DNA of 64,000 nucleotides. It comes from Niveispirillum sp. SYP-B3756. GTDB lineage: Bacteria; Pseudomonadota; Alphaproteobacteria; Azospirillales; Azospirillaceae. The stretch spans positions 496,001 through 560,000 of the forward strand of contig NZ_WIDQ01000002.1 in the NCBI RefSeq assembly GCF_009495745.1, written 5' to 3'. The notes below the pieces were generated by a model that saw only the letters and a list, made by a program, of their open reading frames with translations, was not told the DNA's origin and ran no database searches. A program made the translations under genes and the position numbers. Positions 7,902 to 16,201 of the stretch are shown one piece after another. Within the stretch, counting starts at the first letter, position 1, and every line of letters starts with the position of its first letter.

Positions 7902-10181
7902 ATGACTTTATCGCCCTGCCAGGGTTGGGTCGAAGAATATGTTGCCGGTGCCCTGACGGGCTGGATATACCGGCCCGGCGCGGGGGGAGCACCTTTATTG
8001 CTGCTGGCGTTGGTGGATGGGGTGGCGCGGGGCGCCTGCCTGGCTAATCTCTATCGCGGCGATCTGGTCAGCGCCGGGGTCGGTGAAACCGGCTATCATG
8101 GGTTTCGCCTGACAATGGCGTTGGCTCCCGGCGAAACGGTACAGCTGGTGGATCCGCAGGATGGCGTCCCGCTGCTGTCTCCGTTCACCCGGCCGCTGAT
8201 CATGCTTGACCCGACCGCGCCGACAGAGCGGGCGGATTGCCGGTTTGGCAATATCGATACAAATGTCGGTACCAGCATCGATGGATGGTGCTGGAACCCC
8301 GCTGCACCGGAAAAACACCTGACAGTTATGGCTCTGGTCGAAGGTGTGGTGGTGCAGGAAACCGTGGCTGGCAAGCAGCGCGGCGATCTGGTGGAGGCCG
8401 GGATCGGCGAAGGTGATCATGCCTTCACCTTGGACATGCCTTTCTGGATGCTGGATGGTCGCAAGCGGCTGGTGCATGTTCATGCCGAGGGGATTGGGCT
8501 GCTGAACAACAGCCCCGTCAGCTTTCAATCGACCGCGCGGGGGCCCCAGCACCTGCTGGCGCAGTTGGCTGCCGCCGTGCCACCCGAGCGGCAGGAGGAG
8601 TTGGAGGGCACCCGTCAGCTGCTAGCCGCTTTCCTGGCGGAAAACAATGTCATCCACCCCCGTTCCATCGGCTTCGCGCGCTATGAGGAATGGCTGGCCG
8701 CAATGCAGATGGACCTGCCCCCCAACCCCACGCCGCAACTGAGATGGCCGCTGGAAGGCCCGACGCCGGAGGATACTGTCTTCCGCTGTCAGGCGGCGGC
8801 CGGCGATATCCTGTTCCTGATTGATGCCGGGGTCCGGCTGCTGCCCGGCGCGCTGGACCGCGCGCTGACAATCTTCACCCAGACAGATGCCGATCTGCTT
8901 TATACCGACGCCGATATGCGCCTGCCCGGCAAACCGGCGGTTCCCTGGTTCCGACCGGATTGGAACTATGACCTGTTCCTGAGCCAGGATTATATGCGTG
9001 GCCTGGTGCTGGTGCGCGCAGCGCTGCTGGATCAAGCGCAGCCGCTGGCGTCGCTGCCCGCCGTCAAGATGATGGCGACCGAACAGGCGCGGCCTGGCAA
9101 GATCATCCACCTGCCGGAAATCTGGGCCAGTATTGAGCGACAGGCGGAAAACCAGGCCCTCTGGCTGGATGTTGTCACGGGACATATGCAGCGCCGGGGC
9201 TTTGCCGGGGGCAGCGTAGCGTTGCATCCGCGCTGGCCTGATCTCCGCCGTGTCCAATGGCCCCGGCCGGCGTGGCAGGCGCCGCTGATCAGCCTGATCA
9301 TCCCCACCCGCGACCGGCTGGACCTGCTGCGCCCCTGTATTGACAGCATTCTGACCCGGACCCGGTATCGACCGTTCGAGATTATTATTATTGATAATCA
9401 AAGCCAGGAGCCGGAAACCCTGTCCTATTTGGCGCAGGGAAGTCGCCAGGGTCGCTTCCGGGTTCTTTCTTATGATGCCCCTTTTAATTATGCTGACATG
9501 AACAATCAGGCGGCCCAGGTGGCTCAGGGGACTGTGCTGGGCTTCATCAACAATGATGTGGAACTGATCAGCCCCGACTGGCTGGGGGAGGCTGTCAGCT
9601 TGCTTGCCCGACCGGAGGTAGGGGCCGTTGGCGCCCGCCTGCGCTTTGCCAATGGCATGATCCAGCATGGCGGCGTGGTGGTGGGGACCGGGGGGTTGGC
9701 GGAAAACGCGTTCCAGCAATGTCATGTTGATGATGAGGGCTATTTCGGCCGCACTCAGGTCGCTGGCAATTACTCTGCCGTAACAGCGGCTTGTCTGTTC
9801 TGCCGTAAGACAGACTTTCTGGCCGTCGGCGGGTTTGATGCGCAAAACCTGCCGGTCGCCTTTAATGATGTTGATCTCTGCCTGCGCTTGCGTCAGCAAG
9901 GCTTCCTGCTGGTATGGACACCGGCGATCGACCTTTTCCATTATGAATCTGTCAGCCGGGGACGTGACATGGCACCTGAACGACGGGCCAGATCCATGAA
10001 AGAAGAACAATATATGCGTCACCGCTGGTATCATCAGGCCATGTCGGACCCTGCCTACAATCCCAACCTGAACCTGGATGGCCGGCCGTTCCGGGGACTG
10101 GCCCTTCCGTCCCGGCACTGCTGGGGAGGGCCATTGCCTGGCGTAGCCACGCTGTCTGCCGGTCAGGAGGATGCAGTATGA
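7902..10181 (+). CDS. Glycosyltransferase family 2 with two N-terminal repeat modules
   Basis: 759 aa from the ATG at 7902; a GTG at 7869 would add 11 residues and neither has a clear ribosome site. Two related modules of about 90 residues come first (around 10-95 and 115-210), each with a GW core, a V/L-(V/E)-DG or EG strand, R-G-D-L, A-G-(V/I)-G and H-(G/A)-F. An incomplete GT2-like segment follows (LFLIDAGVRLLPGALDRA, LLYTDADM), then a full GT2 domain near 465 (ISLIIPTRDRLDLLRPCID, INNDVELI, ACLFCRKTDF, AFNDVDLCLRLRQ). It ends in a 4-bp overlap with the next gene, which carries the same module. A role in cell-surface glycan synthesis is likely; substrate unknown. Confidence 0.88.
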   Translation: MTLSPCQGWVEEYVAGALTGWIYRPGAGGAPLLLLALVDGVARGACLANLYRGDLVSAGVGETGYHGFRLTMALAPGETVQLVDPQDGVPLLSPFTRPLIMLDPTAPTERADCRFGNIDTNVGTSIDGWCWNPAAPEKHLTVMALVEGVVVQETVAGKQRGDLVEAGIGEGDHAFTLDMPFWMLDGRKRLVHVHAEGIGLLNNSPVSFQSTARGPQHLLAQLAAAVPPERQEELEGTRQLLAAFLAENNVIHPRSIGFARYEEWLAAMQMDLPPNPTPQLRWPLEGPTPEDTVFRCQAAAGDILFLIDAGVRLLPGALDRALTIFTQTDADLLYTDADMRLPGKPAVPWFRPDWNYDLFLSQDYMRGLVLVRAALLDQAQPLASLPAVKMMATEQARPGKIIHLPEIWASIERQAENQALWLDVVTGHMQRRGFAGGSVALHPRWPDLRRVQWPRPAWQAPLISLIIPTRDRLDLLRPCIDSILTRTRYRPFEIIIIDNQSQEPETLSYLAQGSRQGRFRVLSYDAPFNYADMNNQAAQVAQGTVLGFINNDVELISPDWLGEAVSLLARPEVGAVGARLRFANGMIQHGGVVVGTGGLAENAFQQCHVDDEGYFGRTQVAGNYSAVTAACLFCRKTDFLAVGGFDAQNLPVAFNDVDLCLRLRQQGFLLVWTPAIDLFHYESVSRGRDMAPERRARSMKEEQYMRHRWYHQAMSDPAYNPNLNLDGRPFRGLALPSRHCWGGPLPGVATLSAGQEDAV

Positions 10182-11338
10182 TCTACGGTCATTTCGACCG
10201 GCTGGCCGGTCGGCATGTGGCGGGATGGGCTTTTAACCGCACCATACCGAACCAGCGATTGACTGTACGCGTGCTGGTGGACGGGGTGGAGCAGGCGGCC
10301 GCCATCGCCGACCAGTACCGGCCGGACCTGGAGGATGCCGGGATCGGCGATGGTGCCCATGCCTTCACCCTGGTATTGCCTCCCCAGGCCATGGATGGCA
10401 AGCCCCATCAACTGGTGGTGGAGGTGGAGGGGGCACCCCTGCTGGGAACGCCGGTGGATGTGGTGCTGCCCAATCTGCACTACAGCCCATTGCCGGCCCC
10501 GAACCCGGTACCGCCCATTGGCCTGGCCATCTGTGCCATCGCCAAGGACGAGGACAGCTATCTGCTGGAATGGCTGGCCTATCACCGGGTGGTCGGGGTG
10601 GATCATTTCGTGATTTTTGATAATGACAGCAGCGACGCCACCAGCCGCATCCTCTCCCGGCTGTCACAGCAGGGCTGGCTGGACCATGTGCCCTGGCCCA
10701 CCCAGCCGGACCGCACCCCGCAGGAACCCGCCTATCAGGAGGGGGTTCGGCGCCTGAATGGTCGCGCCCGCTGGGTCGCCTTCATCGATCTGGATGAATT
10801 TATCCAGCCTTTGGGAAATGATGATGTCCGCATCGTGCTGGCGGATTATCAGGGGGTGGGCGGATTGATGCTGCCATGGCGGATTTTCGGTTCCGGCGGG
10901 CGGCAGGTGGCGGGCGAGGGGCTGGTGATGGAGCGTTTCACCTGGCGGGCAGCCGAAGACCACCCGGTCAATGCCACGGTTAAAACCATCGCCCGACCGG
11001 AGCTGGTGGCAAGGGTTGGCGTACACACGCCGGGCCTGTCGGCTGGCTTTCTGGTAGATGAGAATTTCACCGTGGCCGGTGCCCATGGCGATCCGGACCG
11101 GCATGTGGTGCCCCAAGCCCGCCGGCTGGTGCTGAACCATTATTTCTGCAAATCCTGGCAGGAATGGGAACGCAAGCGCGATCGGGGCATCGCTACCGCC
11201 TTGCCCGGCTCCCCCACCCATATCCGGCCCGACAGCCATTTCCACAGCCATGACGTTAATGATGTGGAGGATAAGACCATTCTGCGTTTTCGTGATCGGG
11301 TGCGGGCGGAAATGCAGCGCCTAGCCGCCGCTCTCTGA
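10178..11338 (+). CDS. Glycosyltransferase family 92-like protein with N-terminal repeat module
   Basis: 386 aa. Residues 1-95 are a third copy of the module in the preceding gene ([29 protein letters not shown]). The catalytic part starts near 112 with [21 protein letters not shown], then [12 protein letters not shown] and [11 protein letters not shown], the pattern of the DUF23/GT92 and Glyco_tranf_2_4 families, in which D-x-D binds the metal and nucleotide sugar. It is coupled to the upstream gene by ATGA (10178-10181) and overlaps the tail of the convergent phosphatase by 18 bp. Sugar specificity cannot be told. Confidence 0.87.
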   Translation: MIYGHFDRLAGRHVAGWAFNRTIPNQRLTVRVLVDGVEQAAAIADQYRPDLEDAGIGDGAHAFTLVLPPQAMDGKPHQLVVEVEGAPLLGTPVDVVLPNLHYSPLPAPNPVPPIGLAICAIAKDEDSYLLEWLAYHRVVGVDHFVIFDNDSSDATSRILSRLSQQGWLDHVPWPTQPDRTPQEPAYQEGVRRLNGRARWVAFIDLDEFIQPLGNDDVRIVLADYQGVGGLMLPWRIFGSGGRQVAGEGLVMERFTWRAAEDHPVNATVKTIARPELVARVGVHTPGLSAGFLVDENFTVAGAHGDPDRHVVPQARRLVLNHYFCKSWQEWERKRDRGIATALPGSPTHIRPDSHFHSHDVNDVEDKTILRFRDRVRAEMQRLAAAL

Positions 11339-11935
11339 ACCGGTTGGCACCAGCCGCCGCACCTGGTGCAGCAGGCCCGCCCTATCCAGCAGATGGCCGC
11401 GAATGCGGGCGGCCTCTGCTGCCTGCAGGTCACTGGGCCGGTCGCCGATCAGGAAGCTGCGTTGCATATCCACCGGCCAGCAACGGGCCAGATCCAGGAT
11501 CATGCCGGGGCCGGGCTTTCGCCAGTCATGTGCCCGGCGATATTCTGGCAGCACCGCTTCGGGATGGTGGGGGCAGTAACGCCAGTCATCAATCTGCGCG
11601 CCAGCCAGGCGTAATTGCGCCTGCATCCAGCGGTGCAGGTGCTGCACCGCCGCTTCGTCATAAAAGCCACGGGCGACACCGGATTGGTTGGTGACGACAA
11701 AAACCAGGTAGCCTGCGTCGTTGAGATGGCGAATGGCTGCCGGCACGCCCGGCAGCCAGATGATCTGATCAGGGCGATGGGCGTAACCGACATCCTGGTT
11801 CAGCACGCCGTCACGATCCAGAAAGGCGGCGGGTTGGCAGGGACCGGCACCAGCCTCCTTTCCCCTGGGGGATTGGTTTAGCGGGGCACCGGGATCGCCG
11901 GTTGTGTCACCCGGCCCATGCTGGCGCCGCTTCAT
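11321..11935 (-). CDS. HAD-IIIA phosphatase (D-glycero-D-manno-heptose-1,7-bisphosphate 7-phosphatase-like)
   Basis: 204 aa from the ATG at 11935, chosen for length and a weak GGTGG upstream. [11 protein letters not shown] holds the two catalytic Asp residues, TNQSGVARG gives motif II, and RKPGPGM plus [11 protein letters not shown] give motifs III and IV. The fold and order match GmhB, which dephosphorylates heptose bisphosphate for ADP- or GDP-heptose synthesis. One difference matters: GmhB has a zinc site of C-x-H plus C-x-C before RKP. Here CPHHPE is intact but the C-x-C is replaced by H-D-W, so the zinc loop is altered. It may be GmhB-like with changed metal binding or act on another sugar phosphate. 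Confidence 0.8.
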   Translation of the reverse strand: MKRRQHGPGDTTGDPGAPLNQSPRGKEAGAGPCQPAAFLDRDGVLNQDVGYAHRPDQIIWLPGVPAAIRHLNDAGYLVFVVTNQSGVARGFYDEAAVQHLHRWMQAQLRLAGAQIDDWRYCPHHPEAVLPEYRRAHDWRKPGPGMILDLARCWPVDMQRSFLIGDRPSDLQAAEAARIRGHLLDRAGLLHQVRRLVPTGSESGG

Positions 11936-12417
11936 CAGATCAGACCACCCATCATCCATGCCGCCCGCCGCCGCGACCTTGCCGGTGAAAGCCATGCGCA
12001 GACGCCCCGCCGGCCCTTGAAGGAAATATCCAGCGCCCGTTGCAGCATCACCCGCCCGCTGGCACCCGCGACATCGCGGCCACATACAGCCGCAGCCAAA
12101 TATTGCCGGATTTTGGGTAAGATGCCAGCCAGACAATGACGGACATGTTCGGATCTTGGGGCTGTTGGCAGGTAGGCACCGGTGATCAAAGCCGGTCGGT
12201 ATTCATCGTCAACTGATGACCGCGCGGAATGGTTCGCTGTTAAAAGTTCTAAAGCCCGGCAATCCGCACAAGCATCGGCGGCCAATCTGGTTAAGATCGG
12301 CAGCGAACATCATCGAACAGCTTGTTCAGCCTTCCATACACGATCCCGCACAGATCAGGGCCATAGCGCTTCTGGCAAGGCCCACCCATGCCTGCAACCC
12401 TTGAAGGAACCGATCCC
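11936..12417. other. Intergenic region, no gene called
   Basis: About 480 bases lie between the divergent phosphatase and YcaC-like genes. Open frames continue leftward past the chosen phosphatase start (to 12136) and in a neighbouring frame (11935-12285), but neither looks like a known family. A perfect small dyad, GAACAGCTTGTTC, sits at 12315-12327 and could be an operator. The promoters of both flanking genes must be here. Confidence 0.45.
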
Positions 12418-13077
12418 ATGTCCATCAAAGCCACCCCGACGCCCGGCCCGCTGCTGCTGTCCCCCCAGGATCACACGCTGATCATGATCGATTTCCAGTC
12501 GCAGATGGCCTTTGCGACCAAGTCGATCGATGCGGTGGAACTGCGCAACAATGCCGCCCTGGTTGCCCATGCCGCCAACGGTTTCGGTGTTTCCACCATC
12601 CTGACCACCGTGGCGGAAAGGAGCTTCTCCGGCCCGATGTTTGCTGAAATCACCGAGGCTTTCCCCGGTCAGAAGCTGCTGGATCGCACCTCCATGAACA
12701 CCTGGGAAGATGCCCCGGTGATCGCGGAAGTGAACAAGATCGGCAAGGGTCGCCTGGTGTTCTGCGGCCTGTGGACGTCGGTCTGCATCGTCGGCCCCAC
12801 CCTGTCGGCCCTGGCCCAGGGCTATGAGGTCTATGTGATCGCCGATGCCTGCGGCGACGTTTCCACCGAAGCGCATGACCGCGCCATGGACCGCATGGTG
12901 CAGGCCGGCGTTCGTCCGATGACTTCGCTGCAGTACATGCTGGAATTGCAGCGCGATTGGGCCCGTACCGAGACCTATGACATGACCACCGGTATCGCCA
13001 AGAAGTTCGGCGGCGCCTATGGGCTGGGCATCATCTATGCCAAGACCATGTTTGGTGCGTCGGAAGGCGCGCATTAA
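12418..13077 (+). CDS. Isochorismatase-family cysteine hydrolase (YcaC-like)
   Basis: 219 aa. The fold is the alpha/beta isochorismatase-like hydrolase. IMIDFQSQMAF near residue 22 carries the catalytic Asp, and GLWTSVCIVGPT near 120 carries the nucleophilic Cys after the family's cis-peptide turn. The long C-terminal extension (about 40 residues after the core) is typical of the YcaC group, whose physiological substrate is unknown. The ATG at 12418 is preceded by GAAGGAA at good spacing. It lies ahead of the XapX operon in the same direction, separated by a terminator-like hairpin and a repeat. Confidence 0.88.
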   Translation: MSIKATPTPGPLLLSPQDHTLIMIDFQSQMAFATKSIDAVELRNNAALVAHAANGFGVSTILTTVAERSFSGPMFAEITEAFPGQKLLDRTSMNTWEDAPVIAEVNKIGKGRLVFCGLWTSVCIVGPTLSALAQGYEVYVIADACGDVSTEAHDRAMDRMVQAGVRPMTSLQYMLELQRDWARTETYDMTTGIAKKFGGAYGLGIIYAKTMFGASEGAH

Positions 13078-13087
13078 GGGATGTTGG

Positions 13088-13132
13088 GGCCTGGCCGGTG
13101 GAGGCACTGCTTCTCCGGCCAGGCCTGCTTTT
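13088..13132 (+). terminator. Rho-independent terminator after the YcaC-like gene
   Basis: An 11-base arm (13088-13098) pairs perfectly with 13115-13125 and is followed by a short T run (13129-13132). It starts about 10 bases after the stop codon at 13077. Confidence 0.7.
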
Positions 13133-13170
13133 GTGAGTCCGTCCAGCAAATTGTTTCCGCTCCCCTTAAC

Positions 13171-13270
13171 CGTCATTCCCGCGAAGGCGGGAATCCAAAC
13201 AACGCTTCCACCGGATAGTGTTGGGCAGATGGCTCTGTCGTATGGATTCCCGCCTTCGCGGGAATGACGG
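13171..13270. repeat. CGTCATTCCCGC hairpin repeat, copy 1 (long form)
   Basis: Two inverted arms of 25-27 bases, starting with CGTCATTCCCGC and ending with GCGGGAATGACG, flank a unique middle of about 45 bases. Each arm is itself a short hairpin (CCCGC-GAAG-GCGGG). The left flank (TTAA just before the arm) matches flanks of other copies in inverse orientation. It lies between the YcaC-like gene and the XapX gene. Confidence 0.9.
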
Positions 13271-13311
13271 AAGGGAGGGCAGTTACTCCCCCACCCAGGA
13301 GCCCGCCTCCC

Positions 13312-13569
13312 ATGAAGCCCTATCTCCTCTCGCTTGCCGCCGGGCTGCTGGTCGGTGTGATCTACAGCCTGTTGAATGTGCGCTCCCCCGCGCCGCCTAC
13401 CATCGCCCTGATCGGGCTGCTGGGCATCCTGCTGGGCGAACAGGTCGTTCCCGTGGCCAAGCGGCTGTTTGGCGGTGAGTCCGTTGTCTCCTACCTGCGC
13501 ACCGGCTGTGCCAACCATGTGATGGGCCGGCTGCCGGACGCGCAGGACAGCGAAGGCCGCCCGACATGA
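13312..13569 (+). CDS. XapX domain-containing small membrane protein
   Basis: 85 aa. Two membrane segments (about residues 3-22 and 28-48) with LLVGVIYSLLNVRSPAPP and GLLGILLGEQ are the XapX (DUF1427) signature. XapX proteins are short inner-membrane proteins of unknown function, often encoded beside amidohydrolases or isochorismatase-like enzymes, as here. The ATG at 13312 follows CCCAGGAG at good spacing. Its stop overlaps the amidohydrolase start by ATGA (13566-13569). The tail after residue 55 is hydrophilic. Confidence 0.85.
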   Translation: MKPYLLSLAAGLLVGVIYSLLNVRSPAPPTIALIGLLGILLGEQVVPVAKRLFGGESVVSYLRTGCANHVMGRLPDAQDSEGRPT

Positions 13570-15518
13570 CCGGGCCAACGCGTCGCGGCACCCTGGCGGG
13601 TGCCGCATCCCTTTTCATCACCCCGTTCCTTGCCGACCCTGGGAGAGCCGCCATGCCCGGCACCGATCTGATCCTCACCAACGCCAAGATCACCACGCTG
13701 GACCGCGCCAACCCGCAGGCCCAGGCGGTCGCCATCCGCGACGGGCGCTTCCTGGCCGTCGGGTCGGAAGCAGAGGTGCGCGCGGCGGCAGCCCCTGATG
13801 CCAAGATCATCGACGCCAAGGGACGGCGCGTCATCCCCGGCCTGATCGACAGCCATATGCACATCATCAGGGGGGGGCTGAATTACAATATGGAATTGCG
13901 CTGGGACGGGGTGCCCACCCTGGCCGATGCCATGGCCATGCTGAAGAAGCAGGCCGAGGTGACGCCGCCGCCGCAATGGGTTCGGGTTGTCGGCGGCTTC
14001 ACCGAACATCAGTTCGCCGAAAAGCGCCTGCCGACGTTGGAGGAGATCAACCAGGCGGCCCCGGATACCCCGGTCTTCATCCTGCATCTCTATGACCGGG
14101 CGCTGCTGAACCGGGCCGCCCTGCGCGTTGTCGGCTATACGCGCGATACGCCCAACCCGCCGGGAGGGGAGATCATCCGCGATGGCAATGGGGAGCCGAC
14201 CGGCCTGCTGCTGGCCAAGCCCAACGCCACCATTCTTTATTCCACGCTGGCCAAGGGGCCGAAGCTGGCCCCGGAATATCAGATCAACTCCACCCGCCAT
14301 TTCATGCGGGAAATGAACCGGCTGGGTGTGACCGGGGTGATTGATGCCGGTGGCGGCTTCCAGAATTATCCCGACGATTACCAGATCATTGAGAAGCTGC
14401 ATGGGGATGGCGAGCTGACGCTGCGCATCTCCTACAACCTGTTCACGCAGAAGCCGAAACAGGAACTGGCGGATTTCTCTGGCTGGTCGAAACAGGTGAA
14501 GCCGGGCCAGGGCGACGATACCTATCGCCATAATGGCGCCGGTGAAATGCTGGTCTATTCCGCCGCTGACTTTGAGGATTTCCGGGTGGAGCGGCCGGAG
14601 ATGCCGCCCAATATGGAAAGCGACCTGGAACCGGTGGTCCGCCTGCTGGTGGAAAATCGCTGGCCCTGGCGGTTGCACGCCACCTACAACGAAACCATCA
14701 CCCGCGCGCTGGATGTGTTTGAAAAGGTGAACCGGGATCTGCCCTTCGACGGGCTGCATTGGTTCTTCGACCATGCCGAAACCATCGATCAGCGCAATAT
14801 CGACCGCATCGCGGCCCTGGGCGGCGGCATCGCCGTGCAGCACCGCATGGCCTATCAGGGTGAATATTTCGTCGAACGTTATGGCGCCAAGGCGGCCGAG
14901 GCGACACCCCCCATCGCCAAGATGTTGGCGGCCGGCGTGCCGGTGGGGGCAGGGACGGATGCCACCCGGGTTGCCAGCTATAACCCCTGGGTCTCGCTGT
15001 CCTGGCTGGTGACGGGCCGTACCGTGGGCGGCCTGTCGCTCTACCCCAACACCAACCGGCTGGACCGGGAAACGGCGCTCCGCCTGTGGACGGAGGCCAA
15101 TACCTGGTTCTCCAACGAACAGGGCAAGAAGGGGCAGGTGAAGGCGGGCCAGTTGGCCGATCTGGTGGTGCTGTCAGACGATTATTTCAGCGTGCCGGAA
15201 AGCGAGATTCTGCACATCACGTCGGTCCTGACCCTGCTGGGCGGCAAGGTGGTGCATGGGGCCGGTGATTACGGCCCGCTGGCCCCGGCCCTGCCCAAGC
15301 CGATGCCCGACTGGTCGCCGGTCGCCACCTTCGGCGGCTATTACCAGCCGGCGCGGGACAAGGATGGCAAACTGCTGAAAATGGGCTCGCTCTGTGGCTG
15401 TGCATCTGCCTGCGGGGTCCATGGGCATGACCATGCGGTGGCCCTGGGGGCCAACGTGCCGGCGGCGGATGCCGGCGGGTTCTGGGGGGCGTTCGGGTGC
15501 GGGTGCTGGGCGGTGTGA
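13566..15518 (+). CDS. Amidohydrolase family 3 protein (YtcJ-like), probable Tat substrate
   Basis: 650 aa. The N-terminus has TRRGTLAGAASLFITP, a likely twin-arginine export signal. DLILTNAKITTLD begins the composite beta domain. DSHMHII near residue 98 gives the first metal-binding His pair, WFFDHAETID near 400 another catalytic His, and GAGTDATRV near 460 the late Asp of the metal-dependent hydrolase fold. An unusual Cys/His-rich tail follows near 615-650 (CGCASACGVHGHDH, FGCGCWAV). It is translationally coupled to XapX. The substrate is unknown; relatives hydrolyse exocyclic amides and formamides. Confidence 0.88.
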   Translation: MTGPTRRGTLAGAASLFITPFLADPGRAAMPGTDLILTNAKITTLDRANPQAQAVAIRDGRFLAVGSEAEVRAAAAPDAKIIDAKGRRVIPGLIDSHMHIIRGGLNYNMELRWDGVPTLADAMAMLKKQAEVTPPPQWVRVVGGFTEHQFAEKRLPTLEEINQAAPDTPVFILHLYDRALLNRAALRVVGYTRDTPNPPGGEIIRDGNGEPTGLLLAKPNATILYSTLAKGPKLAPEYQINSTRHFMREMNRLGVTGVIDAGGGFQNYPDDYQIIEKLHGDGELTLRISYNLFTQKPKQELADFSGWSKQVKPGQGDDTYRHNGAGEMLVYSAADFEDFRVERPEMPPNMESDLEPVVRLLVENRWPWRLHATYNETITRALDVFEKVNRDLPFDGLHWFFDHAETIDQRNIDRIAALGGGIAVQHRMAYQGEYFVERYGAKAAEATPPIAKMLAAGVPVGAGTDATRVASYNPWVSLSWLVTGRTVGGLSLYPNTNRLDRETALRLWTEANTWFSNEQGKKGQVKAGQLADLVVLSDDYFSVPESEILHITSVLTLLGGKVVHGAGDYGPLAPALPKPMPDWSPVATFGGYYQPARDKDGKLLKMGSLCGCASACGVHGHDHAVALGANVPAADAGGFWGAFGCGCWAV

Positions 15519-15601
15519 GGGGCTGGCCTCGGGAGTACAGTCCACCTTTCAGCTTCCTTTCACGATTTTATCGTCTCTAACGCCGCTCTTACCTTTCTAA
15601 C

Positions 15602-15673
15602 CGTCATTCCCGCGAAGGCGGGAATCCATAACCCGTTCTGTTGTTTGGATTCCCGCCTTCGCGGGAATGACGG
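15602..15673. repeat. CGTCATTCCCGC hairpin repeat, copy 2
   Basis: Two inverted arms of about 27 bases each (from 15602 and ending at 15673) around a short unique middle. It lies between the amidohydrolase stop (15518) and the DoxX gene. It is the same element as at 13171 and 56634. Confidence 0.9.
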
Positions 15674-15780
15674 AAAGGATTGGTTTGCTAGAAGAGCGAA
15701 AAATGGAGAGGGCTCAACAACTGCTCAAGCCCTTTTGGCCGGATCTGAACAGCCCCCAACCGAAACGAAAGCCCCCACCC

Positions 15781-16200
15781 ATGCGCGACACGCCGGCCCC
15801 TCTGGCCTCCCTGCTCACCGCACCCTGGTTCGATCTGGCCGCGCGTGTGCTGTTGACACTGCCTTTCTGGACCAGCGGCATCGCCAAGCTGTTCGACCTG
15901 CCGGGCGCCCTGGCGGAGGCGGCGCATTTCGGGCTGGAACCGGCCTGGCTCACTGTCATCGCCACGGTGCTGGTACAGATCGGCGGGTCGGTGCTGCTGA
16001 TCTGGGGCCGGTTTGCCTGGGTAGGGGCGGGGGCGCTGGGGGTGTTCACCGCGCTGGCCACCCTGATCGCCCATCCGTTCTGGACTATCGCTGACCCGAT
16101 GGTCCGCTTTCATGAACGCAATACCTTTCTGGAACATGGCGGGTTGATCGGCGGGCTTGTGCTTGTCGCCATCCTGTCATGCCGGCGGCGGGGGGTGTGA
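15781..16200 (+). CDS. DoxX family membrane protein
   Basis: 139 aa from the ATG at 15781, which fits the DoxX family length; ATGs at 15667 and 15703 would add a hydrophilic stretch with no family character. Four membrane segments are visible: about 15-35 (LLTLPFWTSGIAKLFDL, the DoxX signature), 48-70, 73-95 and 115-135. The family is linked to quinol/thiosulfate oxidation and to oxidoreductase complexes. It is followed after one base by the MFS gene, so it belongs to the same operon. Confidence 0.82.
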   Translation: MRDTPAPLASLLTAPWFDLAARVLLTLPFWTSGIAKLFDLPGALAEAAHFGLEPAWLTVIATVLVQIGGSVLLIWGRFAWVGAGALGVFTALATLIAHPFWTIADPMVRFHERNTFLEHGGLIGGLVLVAILSCRRRGV

Positions 16201-16201
16201 T

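Noticed and set aside
8622-10118. A minus-strand open frame of about 500 codons opposite the GT2 gene
   Set aside because: It is an antisense shadow of the glycosyltransferase; no start signal and no known domain.
11935-12285. Leftward open frames upstream of the HAD phosphatase, as a longer phosphatase or a frame-shifted extra gene
   Set aside because: Neither frame gives recognisable protein sequence, and the phosphatase domain is complete from 11935.
12305-12327. GAAC-x6-GAAC and GAACAGCTTGTTC near the YcaC-like gene, as an SOS (LexA) box
   Set aside because: Alphaproteobacterial LexA boxes need GAAC with seven bases between repeats; here there are six, and the neighbouring genes are not SOS genes.
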